A DNA stretch of 64,000 bases from Gigaspora rosea (taxonomy: Eukaryota > Glomeromycota > Glomeromycetes > Diversisporales > Gigasporaceae), in assembly GCA_003550325.1 (NCBI GenBank), contig QKWP01000035.1, forward strand, positions 305,016 through 369,015, in the 5' to 3' direction. Position numbers and translations under genes: made by a program. Each line of letters opens with the position of its first letter. The first letter of the stretch is position 1. Below the pieces are notes generated by a model, which did no database searches, was not told the origin of the DNA, and worked only from the letters and a program-made list of their open reading frames with translations. This document shows, one piece after another, positions 1 to 11,214 of this stretch.

Positions 1-500
1 AACAACTTTACTTAGGCGACCAAAGTAGGTTACCTTGTAAGAAAAATGGGTTATCTATATACTAAAGCAAAATTTTTTGAGTTTTAAATATAAAACCCCT
101 TTTTTTTATATCAAGATAACCTACTTTGGGTGCTTAAGCAAAGTTGTTCAGCATGCAATTTTACTTGTGTTCAAGGTCAAAACGCGTTTTTTCAGCCATT
201 TACTAGGTGAAAAATGGGGTCAAAGTTAAAAAAATTTTTTTTCTAAAAAATTTTTTTTAAAAAAAAATTTTTTCTAACTTCAACCCTATTTTTCACCTAG
301 TAAATGGCTGAAAAAACGTGTTTTGATCTTGAACATGAGTAAAATTGTATGCTGAACAACTTTGCTTAAGCGCCCAAAGTAGGTTATCTTGATAAAAAAA
401 GAAGTTTTATATTTAAAACTCAAAAAATTTTACTTTAGTACATAAGTAACCTATTTTCTTACAAGGTAACCTACTTTGGTCGCCTAAGTAAAGTTGTTCA
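1..500. repeat. Double foldback element (palindrome of palindromes)
   Basis: The left half (about 1-245) is the reverse complement of the right half (about 260-500). Each half ends in its own smaller inverted repeat: 1-36 pairs with about 114-149, and 354-390 pairs with 465-500. The outer end reads CTGAACAACTTTACTTAGGC in inverse form at 481-500, and the window edge cuts the first few bases of the left copy. A palindromic middle (about 168-330) carries a poly-A/T centre. No coding sequence is seen. It is a non-autonomous foldback or MITE-type repeat; its superfamily is unknown because the left target site is outside the window. Confidence 0.8.
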
Positions 501-1173
501 GGGCATGATATTACATATACTTATCATTTTAAAATCGAAAAATATTTGTTTTTGGTGAAGTTACATTTTCATTTTGTGCAAAATCAGCAAAATTTTAATC
601 CAATTTGTGTACTACCTTTTTTTTCTCCCCTTGTTCTATATTTTCGAAAAATTAAATTTTAAGTTAATATGTAGACTTCAGAACATCACTCCTTCAAAGT
701 TTATAGTAATTTTATATGTTTTTTTTTATAATTTTATATATAAAAAATTTACATGTAACTATAGTATGACAAATCGGATGACTGATATATATCGCATATA
801 TAAATTCTGTAATGTATCATGTACCCGATATATATTATAGGGTACCCGATATGTATAGAGTCATGTAGGATATCGGACATATGTCGGACACATATAGTAC
901 ACATATAGTATATATGCCATATATATATCAGGTATATATCGCATATATAAATTCTGTAAAAATATAATATTACTACTTCATTTTAATTTTAATTTATTAA
1001 AAATATACATACTAATTAAGTCATTTAAAATTTTTTATTTATATAATATAGATAACAAATATTTTAAGCATTTGCTTTTAGCTAATACAATTATAAAATT
1101 AATACAAAATTAACAAGAATCTAACGAACTAACCTTAGTCATATAATTTATACTAAAAAAATCCAATGCTAAC
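501..1173. other. AT-rich intergenic DNA with repeated GGTACCCGATATATAT words
   Basis: No gene is supported. From about 770 to 960 the words GGTACCCGATATAT, ATATCGCATATATAAATTC and close variants recur. The same vocabulary returns at 6850-7150, so these are probably decayed copies of one interspersed repeat. The 88-codon frame at 574-840 starts at a TTG in low-complexity sequence and is not credible. Confidence 0.5.
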
Positions 1174-1353
1174 AGGACCCCGAAATATACATAGATAGGT
1201 CAGATATGAGTTTGCGTATTTTTGAGGTTTTTATACAGATCTTTTTTATTTATAGTAATTTTTTTGCATATTTTTGAAGTTTTTTCTACAGATCTTTCCT
1301 TTTTTAGTAACCCTATAATTAACCTGACCTATCTATATATATTTCGGGGTTCT
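1174..1353. mobile_element. MITE, AGGACCCC family, copy 1
   Basis: Terminal inverted repeats of about 28 bp start AGGACCCCGAAATATACATA and end in the inverse TATATTTCGGGGTTCT. The element is flanked on both sides by GCTAAC, a probable target-site duplication. The interior repeats CAGATCTTT/TTTATAGTAA words but has no reading frame. A second copy lies at 63454-63629, in which the same CAGATC words can be aligned. Non-autonomous DNA element; superfamily not certain (the second copy suggests 8-bp TSDs). Confidence 0.8.
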
Positions 1354-1395
1354 GCTAACTAATATGCCCTAACCCTAACCCTAAAAGTAATAATT

Positions 1396-1731
1396 TTTAA
1401 TTAATATATATGCTAGCAAATTGCCAATTTGCTATTCAAAATATTAGCAACTATATATATATTAATTAAAAATAAAATATAAAAAATAAAATAAATATAA
1501 AAGAATTTAAAATCAATAATTTCATGGTGAGCCGGAAGATAAAAACATATAAAAAATATAAGCCAGCAGACTTAGCAAGCTAGTTATCCATCACATTTGT
1601 ATAGCTAGAGCTTGTCAGAGGTTTTACTACTTATATTTACACTATCTACAATTATATATGGATTTTAAATTCGATTAATATATATGCTAGCAAATTGCCA
1701 ATTTCCATTAGCAACTACATATATATTAATT
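1396..1731. repeat. Two related short palindromes around TATGCTAGCAAATTGCCAAT
   Basis: Segments 1396-1471 and 1672-1731 both begin ATTAATATATATGCTAGCAA and close with the inverse TAGCAACTATATATATTAAT. Each is a 60-75 bp hairpin of the same family. The DNA between (1475-1665) holds no supported gene. Confidence 0.6.
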
Positions 1732-1734
1732 AAG

Positions 1735-2450
1735 AAAACTAGCAAGGTACCCAAGGTAAAATCTACAAGACACCCCAAAATGCACTAAGTAACATTAAAA
1801 TTGGCGACAAGACACCTGAGACAACTGCAAACTCACAGAGAGCACCCAAGAAAACTAACAGAGCACCCAAAACGAAATCTATGACAAGAAACCGACAAGA
1901 CACTACATAGTCATACAAGAAATGTCCAAAAAAACTAACAGGCACCCAAAACAAAATCTCTGCAACGCACTTGGAGCAACGTTGAAATTAGTTGTGACAA
2001 TCACAAAATCACTCGAAGACCTAAAAAAAAAACTAAAGAGTAGTTTTTAAAACTAGGGTGTGTCAACAAAAATATGACAAAAAAAAAAAACACCAATGCT
2101 GCCAGTGATAAATAATACACCGAAATGGTCGACACCAACGACGAAGCACCAACTAATGACTTTAACGCTAAAATCCAAAACTGTTACCTGAAGAACCTAA
2201 AAAAAAAACTTGAAGTTAGTATTCGAACTAAACGCGATACTAACTAACGACGTTAACAACAAACAAATGCACGCACCAAATGGTTGACAAAAGAAATTGC
2301 ACCATCAATGAACAACTAGTGATAAAAGTTGCTATAGCACCAATGACAATGAAAGGTTGCTCCAAAATGGACGATGCCAACGACAAAGTTATTTTCTGAA
2401 AAGTGTAAGGAGAAAAATAAATTAAATAAAATATATTAAAAAAAAAACCT
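1735..2450. other. Non-coding C/A-biased degenerate repeat region
   Basis: The plus strand is rich in ACAAG, CACCAA and CAACGAC words, with loose repetition of phrases such as GCACCAA and GACACC. Related words occur in inverse form (GTTGGTG, GTCGTTGG) at 2790-2870 and 3400-3480, and in a similar style at 49990-50170. No long reading frame with protein-like composition exists; the 63-codon minus-strand frame at 1763-1954 is a composition artefact. Confidence 0.4.
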
Positions 2451-2502
2451 AATAATTTATTAAATAAAAAATAAATTATAATAATAATAATAATAATAAT
2501 AA

Positions 2503-4892
2503 GGGCTTTTCTAAATATCTCTGGCCAGTGATATATAGCTTATATATCTCTGGCCTTTTTGCCCAATCAAAGTACGGGAGGATCACATGATTAAACTTTC
2601 ATGTGTTGATCCGATTGCCGATGCAAAATTGGACATGCATCGCCAGATCCGGATAGATAAGTATAGATCATCTTTGATCTATTTTTTTTTTTATTTGTTT
2701 TTTTTTCAATTTTGTTTTCGCTTTCTTCGCTTTCTTTGCTAACTGATTTTTTATTTTTATTTTTTTTTCATTTATTTAGCCTGTTATCTTTCGTCGTGCT
2801 GTCGTTGTTGTTGTAGTTGGTATTGTCATTGGTGTTGTCGTTGGTGTTGTCATTAGTGTTGTCGATTTTGTCCTCTGGGTTCGGCGTTTTATATTTCTGA
2901 CGTTTTTGTGCGTTCATGATGTAGAGTCATGCAGGTGGTCTTATGGGTGGTCCTTCGTATTTCTATGACATTCTTGCGGGTTGTCTTTCGTTTTCTCTGA
3001 CGTTTTTGTGAAGAGTGGTCTTATCTCCTCTTCATTGGCTTGTTTAGGTTTTGCCAGGACGTGGAATCGGCTCTGGTAAAGATTCTCCTTTTTTCCTTCA
3101 TTTTTTTTACCTGTTTAGGTTTTTTTTAGGTTCAGGATATATATGAGGACGAAAGCATTTCGGGTTCTAAAACCCGAAATTAAAATTTGAAGACGAAATT
3201 GTTTTTGACCTATTTTACTTGAAAGACGAAATTATTTGATACTTTTTTGAATAGACGAAATTATAAGGAACATATCTATATAAATTTTATTTGCTCTTCC
3301 TTATAAAAAATTTTAATTTTCTCTAATGAAGATGAAATAGGCCTTTTTCAAAAATCAATTTCGGTGGCATCACTAGTCCAGAATATGGAATCATCGCCGT
3401 TAACGTTGTTGGTGCCTCCTTTCATCGTTGATATTGTTTGTTGGTGCCTTTTTCGTCGCTGGTATTGTCTGTTGGTTAAGGTCTGACTTGTTCAAAAAAT
3501 TAGCATCTGAATATTCATTTGTTTAATTTTTTAGTATTTGAATACTCGTTCAAAAATTTTGAATGAATATTCGAATATTCACTGAATATTCATTGAATAT
3601 TAAATATATTCAGTTTTAAAAAATTATTAACTATTTCACTTAAATTAGCCAATAAAATTGCAAATAAATTATAAAAACTAAAATAAAATTACAGAATTAT
3701 AAAATTATATATATATATATATATATTCATTGAATATTCAATAAATATATTCAGTGAAATTTTAAATATTCGAATATTCATTCAGTGAAAAAATTAATAT
3801 TCGAATATTCGAATATTTAGTGAATATTCAAATATATTATTCACCGAGTTAGATCTCTACTGTTGGTGACTCTTTTTGTCTTTGGTGTCATCGGTTATTG
3901 GTGCTCTTTTCGTCTTTGGTGAGTCATTCCTTGGGCCTTTTTCATCGTGGTGTTCGTCACTAGTTTTGTGCCTTTTTTCGTCGCTGTGCTGGTGCACCTT
4001 TTCGTCACTTGCCGGTGTTTCCATGCCGTATTGATGTTGTGCTGTGTGCCATATTTCGCTAAAGGTCGTTTACGTTGCATGTAAGGTTTGGGTTAAGATT
4101 AGAAGATGGAATGGGCATAGGGTTAGAGTTATGGTTAGGATTAGATAATACCGGTAGCGTGAGTTTAGTGTTAGAGATAGTAGTTATGCGGGTTTAGTAT
4201 AGGGGTTAGGATTGCGAAACTATGTAAGAATGATATGTATTTGTTTTAAATTATAAATATGAAATAATTGTGACAGATCATGATGACAATCAGATTAAAA
4301 TGAAATATGTAATGTTTAAAAAATTGACAAGCCACCAAAAAATAAGATTTTTTTGGAACGCATTCTTTAGGTTAGGGGTAAAAATTAGAGTTAGTTTAGA
4401 GTAGAGTTTTATATTAAACAAGTATAAAGGGCTAAATAGAAACTCTCATTTCATTTTAATTCGATCTCATTATAACCTGTGACAATAACAGATAATATAA
4501 ATAAATACATAGTCGATTTGAGCTTTGTAAAAATTTAGTTAAAATTTGTATCAAAGACTATTTAGCATTAGAGTCAGGGTTAGAGTTAGGACCAATATAG
4601 GTAAAATTACCTTCCCGACATTTTTTATTAATGGCCCAAGGTAGGTTTAGAATGCCATTTTTATGTTCTTGTGTTTTTTTTGTTTTTTGCATGACTCTGT
4701 TTGGTTGATTTACACGAAAATGCCATGTGGGTACATGGCTTTAGACGACCCCGAATTTAGGGTTACACAAATCTTTCCGACCCTTCAGATCTCTGAAAAG
4801 GCAGGTCACATGACCTTTGCCTATTTTGATTGGTTGATAGGCCAGAGATATATAAGTTATATATCACTGGCCAGAGATATATAGAAAAGCCC
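2503..4892. mobile_element. MULE-like non-autonomous transposon, 2.39 kb
   Basis: The first ~54 bp (GGGCTTTTCTAAATATCTCT onward) and the last ~54 bp are inverted repeats. Weaker matching runs on to about 80 bp and includes CCAATCAAA and CACATGA words. Both ends abut TAATAATAA, a 9-bp match at 2494-2502 and 4893-4901, although the left one lies in an AAT microsatellite. Long terminal inverted repeats plus a 9-bp duplication fit Mutator-like elements. No transposase frame is present. The interior holds GTTGGTG-type repeats (2790-2870, 3400-3480, 3850-4080), an interspersed repeat (3138-3378), AATATTCGAATATTC-type repeats (3500-3840) and, near 4570-4690, the CCGACATTTTTTATT core shared with smaller MITEs of the window. 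Confidence 0.75.
3138..3378 (+). repeat. Interspersed repeat, AGGACGAAA...GGCATCACTAGT, copy 1
   Basis: This ~240-bp segment matches 51739-51975 in inverse orientation almost throughout, sharing GACGAAATTGTTTTTGACC, AAATTTTATTTGCTCTTCCT and TCGGTGGCATCACTAGT. A shorter, more diverged copy lies at 27125-27245. It starts with short inverted words (TTTCGGGTT...AACCCGAAA). No coding potential is seen. Confidence 0.75.
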
Positions 4893-4901
4893 TAATAATA
4901 A

Positions 4902-5700
4902 ATATTAATTAAAAAAAAGAATAAAAGTAAAAAAGTAAAAGATGAAAAAAAATAATAAATATTTATAAATAAAAAAATCACATGAAGATCTAATCTAGAT
5001 CTAGACGTAAATACAGTTCAGAAATAATAATTAAAATAAATAAAATTCTGATGGCAAAAGCTGCCGTCAGAGAATCAAAAAAAAATTAAAACAAAAAAAT
5101 AAATTATTTAAAAAATAAAAATTAAAAAAAGAACATTATAATAAAAAAAAATAAAAAAAAAATAAAAATAAAAAAAAATAAAAAAAATAAAAATAAAATA
5201 AAAATAAAATAAAAAAGTAAATAAAAAGTTAAAAATAAATAAAATCAAAAAAAATTAAAAAAAAAAGAATTGTTTAAAAATACTCTAATTTAAAAAAAAA
5301 ATTAAAAAAATTAAAAAATGTTTTAAAAAAAAATAAATAAATAAAAAGGCGTTAAAAAAAATGTAAAAATAAAATAAAAAAATTAAAGAAAATAAAAAAA
5401 AACCAAAAATAAAAAAATAAAAAAAATGCAAATAAAAAAAAAAGCAAAATAAGCGAAAGAATAAAAAAAATAAAACATAAAAAAATAATCTAAATAAAAA
5501 AACATTAAAAAAAATTAAAAAAAGCGAAAAATAAATAAAATAAAAATAATAAAAAAATTTTAAAAAGAATAAAAAAAATCGTTAAAAAAATTAAAAAAAA
5601 AATAAAAAAACTAATAAAAAAAACAATAAAAAAAATAAAAAAACAATTAAATAAATTTAAAATAAAAAAAACTAAAAAAATTGCTAAAACTCTGTTTAAA
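4902..5700. repeat. A-rich low-complexity tract
   Basis: About 800 bp composed almost entirely of AAATAAAAA, AAAAATAAA and AAAAATTAAA words on the plus strand, with scattered G. It holds no credible gene. Confidence 0.85.
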
Positions 5701-5789
5701 AAAAAATAAAAAAATCATTAATAAAAATGTATTTATTCATATTGTTATTTATTGCTATACAAAACATACCTCGAGATGTGCATGTTTTT

Positions 5790-6110
5790 GTTTCACAACT
5801 GTAATGCATTTGAATGTTCACCAAAATCAACAGAAATGGGAAACTTTACTGAAATATGTGGTGCTGATTATGGAACCGTTACTTGACGTCAAAATGAAAT
5901 TGTCGATGAATACAGGTGAAGCGAACAAGGGCATAATGGAAGATGTGAAAACTATTGATAGTGTTGGGGGTACGATGGCAGTGATGTCTAAAATTGAAAA
6001 TAATGTGATGATGAAAAAAGGGGCGAATCGCAGAAGGTTGATCGTGTATAATTGTAATATTAAGCAAGAATAATATCGATGGAGTAATGTGGCGGCATAA
6101 ATCTGAAGCA
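5790..6110. other. Possible decayed coding segment, unrecognised
   Basis: Base composition changes abruptly here from A-rich filler to coding-like sequence. One plus-strand frame from about 5800 reads CNAFECSPKSTEMGNFTEIC and closes about 8 codons later; a different plus frame stays open from 5681 to 6073. The minus strand is also open (5827-6111). None has a recognisable domain. It may be a gene or transposon relic with a frameshift. Confidence is low and no function is assigned. Confidence 0.25.
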
Positions 6111-7165
6111 AGTATTAAGCATTTTATGTTTCAAGCATCTGCATCTTGATCATCTGATCAAGTGTTATGGATTCATACAGTAGGGTTTTTTTTGGGTTTA
6201 ATTTTTGTATGGAAGATTTAATATTTGGATTACTAAAAAAAAATTTTCTATTAATGTTAATAAACAAAAAATTAAATTTAATATTGATAACAGCAAAAAT
6301 AATATTTTTTTCCAAGTTTTTTTTTTTGGCCTTCATGTTCTGTCACCTTGATGTGTAGCAAACTTGTGTTCTCAAAGTAAGTTTTATTTCATTTAAATAA
6401 ATGAAGTTCTTCTGTCATACCTGATACAAAGTATCTTAAAAGTTTTAGTAATCTAGTGTTTTAGCTTTTAATCATGCTAAAGGCTTTGATTTTTTAATAT
6501 GCTTAAAAACATTCATTATAGTGATTACCTAATACCCATTAAGTTTCGATTAATTTTTTTTTGGTTGTTATGCTTTTCTGATATTCTATCGAAGGATTTG
6601 TGAGACAGAAAACTATATATTTGCGACCCATAATATCAAAAAGAAAAAAAAAGATTTATAAAAGTAATTATATACGAACTTCAATTAATAATTATTTATT
6701 TTTACTATACTTTATTAATGCATTATTAACGGGTTATTGATGGATCACATCAATACGGAATCGATTATCAACGCATAACACATGTTATGCAATATGATAG
6801 GAATACAAATAAATTCCTTACTATGAGAATAACTGAAATATTTCTACCACATATATATCGGGTACCTGATATATATCAAATTATAAAACATTTAGTAGTA
6901 AAAATTATTGAATTTTATATCGTAAAAGATAAATTTTTTGAATATATAGAATATCTGTATTGTAAACGATAATTTAGAATTATAATATATATAGATTTAA
7001 ATTTTATTTTTATTACATATACACATCAGGTACCCGATATATATAAGATTAGCCAAACTATGATATATGTATAGCAGATTACCGATATGTAGTATTTTAT
7101 ATATTTTTTAATTATAGTAATATGGTACCCGATAGGGACCCGATATATTAGATTTTGACCTGTAA
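6111..7165. other. AT-rich DNA with scattered GGTACCCGATATATAT repeats; no gene seen
   Basis: Frames at 6124-6336, 6167-6358 and 6787-6972 are short, AT-biased and mutually overlapping. At 6855-6875, 7025-7045 and 7120-7145 the words TCGGGTACCTGATATATAT and GGTACCCGATATAT recur, as near position 840, indicating a dispersed repeat family. Confidence 0.5.
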
Positions 7166-7169
7166 AGTA

Positions 7170-8745
7170 TAGCTGGTATAAGTGCATATAGTGGTAGATT
7201 GGGTTGGCTGAGCCTTATGATGCTATCCAACTACATCAGGGACTGGAAGCTTTAGCGAAACATGCCTGGATACTTGTCACCATAGCGAGAAGTACAGTCG
7301 TTCGCACATTTCTAAATTTGGAACGTTAAATTCTGGGTCCCCAAGTCGCAGGAAAATTGGCTAGTTGCAGCAGCATGCAGGCTTGGGATACTTACCCAAT
7401 GTAGTGGTCAGTTAAAGCAGAGGGAATTTTGATAATTATCTAATTTAACGTCTATTTAGATTAGAGTTAGGGTTAGGGTCGTTTGTGTTATATTTAGAAG
7501 GTCCTATAGGTAAAATTGCCTTTCCGACATTTTTTATTTGGGAAAATAAATTTGTCACACTTGCAACATGTCGCACCCCTGCTTCGACCAATCAAATCGC
7601 ACAATTTTATAGGCAAAAAATTTTATTTTTTAAAAATTTAAAATTTTACTTAATAAAGTGTAAAATATATATAAAATAGCATATTATATAATGTAAAATT
7701 TTATTCTGAACAACTTTTTCTAAGTCGTAAAGATAGGTTGTCTTAGTAAAAAAAACAGTTTATAAGAAAAATCAAAATTTCCCAAAGTTAGAACATATAA
7801 AACTTTTTTTTACTAAACTAATCTACTTTTTAACTTAGAAAGAAGTTGTTTAGCGTAAAATTTTATATGTAATACTTGAACGTAAATATAAATTATATTA
7901 GTAAAAAAAAAGTTTTATATGTGCTAACGATCGAAATTTTTGATTTTTCTTATAAAACGGTATTTTTTACTAAGTCAATCTATCTTTATGACTTAGAAAA
8001 AGTTGTCAGAATAAAATTTTACATTACATGCTTTGATATTGCTTATTTATTTTTACATTTTACTAGTAAAATTTTTAATTTTTAAAACTTAAAATTTTTT
8101 GTCTACAAAATCATGCGATTTGATTGGTCAGAATCAGGGGTGCGACATGTCGCAGGTGCGACAAATTTCTATTCCCTTTTTATTTATGTACCAAAGTAGG
8201 TTTAGACTACCGTTTCTTGTGTTTTTCGCATTTTTCTCTTTTTTCGCTTGTTTTGTTTTCTTCGGGATGATCCGGGTTAGTCAAAATTTCGCAATTTTAT
8301 TGGTTGATCATCTGTTGATCATCAAAAATTCCCTCCGCTTTAACCTATCCCCCAATGTGATAGAGGCAGCTGCATGGCTTGAGATACGAACTCCTGAGAA
8401 GTATGCTAGTAAGGAACTGGGTATACCAATTTGAAAGCAGAAAGCGCCTATCTGGAATTACATACACCAAATTGGAAGTAATGATATTAGGAAATGTGGG
8501 TAAAGTGGTGGACATGTGAATACTAACGGTTGGTTGGAGAAAAGAAACGTCCAAAAACCAGGCTGGCTATATAAATGGGAGTATGATAGGCTCTGGTAGG
8601 TTTAGGTTATGGATAAATTAGTCCAAGTCTTGGTACTTAGTAGGTAGTATAATAATTGTAAGCAATACATTGTAACGATTAGTATATACTCAATAAAGTC
8701 CAGAGGCATGACCTCACCTTAACATTAAAAAAAAAAATAAAAAAT
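7170..8745 (+). mobile_element. Retroposon-like interspersed repeat with A-rich tail, split by a MULE-type MITE
   Basis: Segments 7170-7403 and 8360-8745 have a balanced composition unlike the surroundings and read as one ~620-bp unit once the insert 7404-8350 is removed. The 3' end runs through CTCTGGTAGGTTTAGG and TGACCTCACCTTAACATT into an (A)nTAAAAAATAAAATA tail, the hallmark of a target-primed retroposon. A diverged copy of the 3' end with the same phrases (CTCTGGTAGGTTTAGGCC, GGTCTCACCTTTAATATT, A-run) lies at 9393-9565. I see no convincing tRNA head and no reverse-transcriptase frame, so SINE or truncated LINE cannot be decided. Confidence 0.5.
7404..8350. mobile_element. MULE-type foldback MITE (GTTAAAGC family), 947 bp
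   Basis: Ends carry GTTAAAGCAGAGGGAATTTT and its imperfect inverse. The flanks CCCAATGTA (7395-7403) and CCCAATGTG (8351-8359) form a 9-bp TSD with one mismatch. Within it, 7545-7680 pairs with 8030-8175 (GGGGTGCGACATGTCGCA region), and 7700-7790 pairs with about 7930-8030, so the body is palindromic at three scales. It shares ends with 23063-23342 and 36461-36743. No reading frame is meaningful. Confidence 0.8.
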
Positions 8746-8774
8746 AAAATAAAAACTATTTTGCTAATTAGATG

Positions 8775-8940
8775 CATTTTTAGGTGCTAAACAAATTTGC
8801 TTAGTGTATAAAGTTAATATTAATAAAAATTTGTGAATTATAAAATTTTATAGAATTCTATTAATAAAATTCTTTAAAATCTTATAATTCACATGATTTA
8901 CTAATTAATTTTAACTTAATGCAGTCAGAGATTTTACCAA
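8775..8940. mobile_element. Foldback MITE (GCTAATTA... family), copy 1
   Basis: AATTATAAAATTTTATAGAA and AATCTTATAATTCACATGA form inverted arms around 8860, extended outward by TTTGCTTAGTGTATAAAGTTA and its diverged inverse. It aligns to 26773-26940, a better-preserved copy with the same GCTAATTA... flanks. Confidence 0.65.
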
Positions 8941-9392
8941 ATTTGGATATCAATTTTGGAACATTTTATAGAAAATCCTTAAGTGATAATTGGCTTATAA
9001 TTATAATTTTTGGCTAAAGTTTTTTGCCTTTTTACAATAGTTAGTTACAACTACCAACTGTACTATTAAAAAATAAAAGGCTTATACTTTCATAATCAGT
9101 TGATAATCAATTATAATCAACTCATTTTAACAAAATAAATAAGAACCAAAAAAAAGGTACAATTTTGTTATTTTTTATATTTATAATTCATACAGTGCAT
9201 GATACTTAAAGATTACACAAACTTTAAAAGCTAATAACTTATGATCTAAAAAAGATATTTTAAAAAGAAGCTACTATTTTATAGCTAAATCAATTTATTA
9301 CAACTTAATGGGCTTATTTTTTAAAAAGTTATAATAACTTTTCAAAATATATAGCTTTAAAAATATAGTATATATCTAGGTAAGCCTTGGCT

Positions 9393-9565
9393 ACTCTGGT
9401 AGGTTTAGGCCATAGATAAATATTTAGGTTTACTTAGATATATGTCTGGGTTTTTATTCTTAGCATTAGATTTAAAAAAATGAAATTTCTTTCAGTATTG
9501 TAAAAAGTTTCTATTAAATTTAATAAAGATAAAAGCAAGGTCTCACCTTTAATATTTAAAAAAAT
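9393..9565 (+). repeat. 3' tail copy of the 7170-8745 retroposon-like repeat
   Basis: It shares CTCTGGTAGGTTTAGG, TAGATAAAT and GGTCTCACCTTTAATATT plus an A-run with 8589-8740. It lacks the 5' portion, as expected of a 5'-truncated retroposon copy. The stretch between the two copies (8941-9392) is AT-rich and holds nothing I can identify. Confidence 0.5.
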
Positions 9566-9568
9566 GGA

Positions 9569-9729
9569 GTCGTCTTGGTGCCACCCAGGGTGGTAAATAA
9601 TTCACTGCCACCCCATTCAAATTATATACTAAATTGACTGACTGACCCTAACCCTATGGTGAGTGCATTATCAAATTACTATTTAATTTGGACAGGGTGG
9701 TATACCAACTCGGGTGGCACAAAGACTTT
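9569..9729. mobile_element. Small MITE with GTGCCACCC ends, 160 bp
   Basis: The left end GTCTTGGTGCCACCCAGGGT and the right end GGGTGGCACAAAGAC are inverted repeats of about 16 bp with a mismatch. The interior contains one (CCCTAA)2 unit. The TSD is obscured by flanking A-runs. Confidence 0.6.
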
Positions 9730-10060
9730 TCATAAAAAAAAATATATATATAATAATTTTATATAATCTATAAAAATTTAACCAAAAATTGGACAAGTTA
9801 CATGTTTTGGCTTTTTGTTATTGGCTAATTTTAAAATTATTTTAAAAATTATTTTTAAAATATTTTTTATTAATTAATTTTTAACCAATCAGAATACAAG
9901 AAATCAAAAAAATATTAAATTTTAATATGAAATTTTTGAAAATAAAACAAATCACAAGAATGTAGTCTTTAAGTGTTTTGTACTGTAACTGGTTTATTTT
10001 TTACATTTAAATTCAAAATTATATACAAATCATTATAATATTTAAATTTAATACTTTAGA

Positions 10061-10514
10061 ACCTGCGGGTCGATAGCATAGCGGTTATGCTCTCAGGTCT
10101 TTAATCAAAGGTTGCCGGTTCAATACTGCTTAGTAGTAAATTGAATTTGAAAGTAGAACCCGATTAGGAATAACCGAAGTCATACAAGATGTAAGGTCGG
10201 TCCAATAAGGCACGAACTTGATAGCGGTGTCCTTGGTGTAATAATTACGTACCCACAGAAGTCGGACTGAGGAAGATTGGATGATCCTACAGTAAATATA
10301 AATAACATCGGTGCAAACCCACATTTAGAAGTTGAAAGGCAAGCCAGATGAAGCACTCACTCGTCGTAGAACTCCAAGCATCTGAAACCCTATCAGAAGA
10401 GAACTGTTTGGGCAGTGTAAGGCAAGCCGGATGGCGTATCAGAAATAGGTAGAAAGGTTGTAAAAATAGGAGGGATACATAGAAAAGGCACATTGGGTCT
10501 AAAATAAAAAAAAA
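10061..10514 (+). mobile_element. tRNA-derived SINE, about 450 bp
   Basis: The head carries a pol III A-box-like TAGCATAGCGGTTATG at about 10074 and a B-box-like GGTTCAATACT about 35 bp downstream, in tRNA-like spacing. A tRNA-unrelated body follows, ending in an A-rich tail at 10500-10514. The flanks ATACTTTAG (10051-10059) and ATACTTAAG (10515-10523) form a plausible TSD with one mismatch. It sits beside the satellite that begins near 10520. The reading frames on the minus strand are incidental. Confidence 0.65.
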
Positions 10515-10519
10515 ATACT

Positions 10520-11211
10520 TAAGTCCAAAAAAATTATCTTAATGCTTCTAAATAAACTTGTAAAGATAATCTAAAAGATTTAAAATTTTAATTTTCAAGT
10601 TATTTGGTAAAGAACTCATGAAATTACTGTATATGTCCGAAATTAAGCTACCTTTTTTGGCCAAAAAATTGCACAAAAATTCATAAAGTAGCTTATTTTC
10701 GAAATATTGAGTTTTTTGAAAAAATTGAATAATGTACTAATAAAAAGTTGTCAAATAACACCAAATTTTTATTATAAGTGTATTTTGATGCTCTAAACAA
10801 CTTTACTTAATCGATTTTTTGATATTTACTTAATAAAATTTAGACTTTTATATATAGCTACTGCTAATGAATTTTTTAAAATTTTTAAAAAAATCAGGGT
10901 AGCTTATTTTTAGATAGTAGCTTATTTTCAGACATATACGGTATAGTCAGTTTTCTTAGCAAAAACAGTTGTTAAAAATTTTTTTTTAAGTATAAGTATA
11001 TTTGTTATATTATTTTGGGTCTGTTAGTCAAAGAAAACTGTCTTTGGGCTATTAAATAAATTTGTAGAGCAAATTTCAAAGAGTTAGAATCTTAATTTTT
11101 AGATTATTTGATTAAGAACTCACAGAGTTATAGTCAATTTTCTTTGTATAAACATTTGTTAAAATTTTTTTTAAACGTAAATATATTTGTCACATTGTTT
11201 TGGATCTGTTA
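10520..11211 (+). repeat. Satellite of ~182 bp units, block 1 (interrupted)
   Basis: The unit runs through CTGTTAGTCAAAGAAAACTG, AAATAAACTTGTA, TTAATTTTTAGATTATTTGG, CAAGAACTCACAGAGTTATA and TTAAAATTTTTTTAAA. Landmark positions 10525, 11022 and 11207 are 182-185 bp apart once the MITE 10627-10941 and its 2-bp duplication are subtracted. Other blocks of the same satellite lie at 22094-22970, 24545-24838, 25212-25332 and 26284-26340. Confidence 0.75.
10627..10941. mobile_element. TA-flanked MITE (CYGTATAT...CGAAAATAAGCTAC), copy 1
   Basis: Ends CTGTATATGTCCGAAATTAA and the inverse of CCGTATATGTCTGAAAATAA are inverted repeats of ~27 bp, flanked by TA on both sides, as for Tc1/mariner/pogo-type elements. 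It interrupts a satellite unit. A second, itself interrupted, copy is 36429-37032; net lengths agree (315 versus about 312 bp). The interior holds a short CTAAACAACTTTACTTAAT motif also seen in the foldback at position 1. Confidence 0.85.
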
Positions 11212-11214
11212 TAC

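Noticed and set aside
5827-6111. 94-codon minus-strand frame as a gene
   Set aside because: Hydrophobic composition is typical of the antisense of a coding-like segment; there is no motif and the opposite strand is equally open.
7170-8745. LINE with reverse transcriptase
   Set aside because: Only an A-rich tail and a body of ~620 bp are visible; no reverse-transcriptase or endonuclease motif can be read in any frame.
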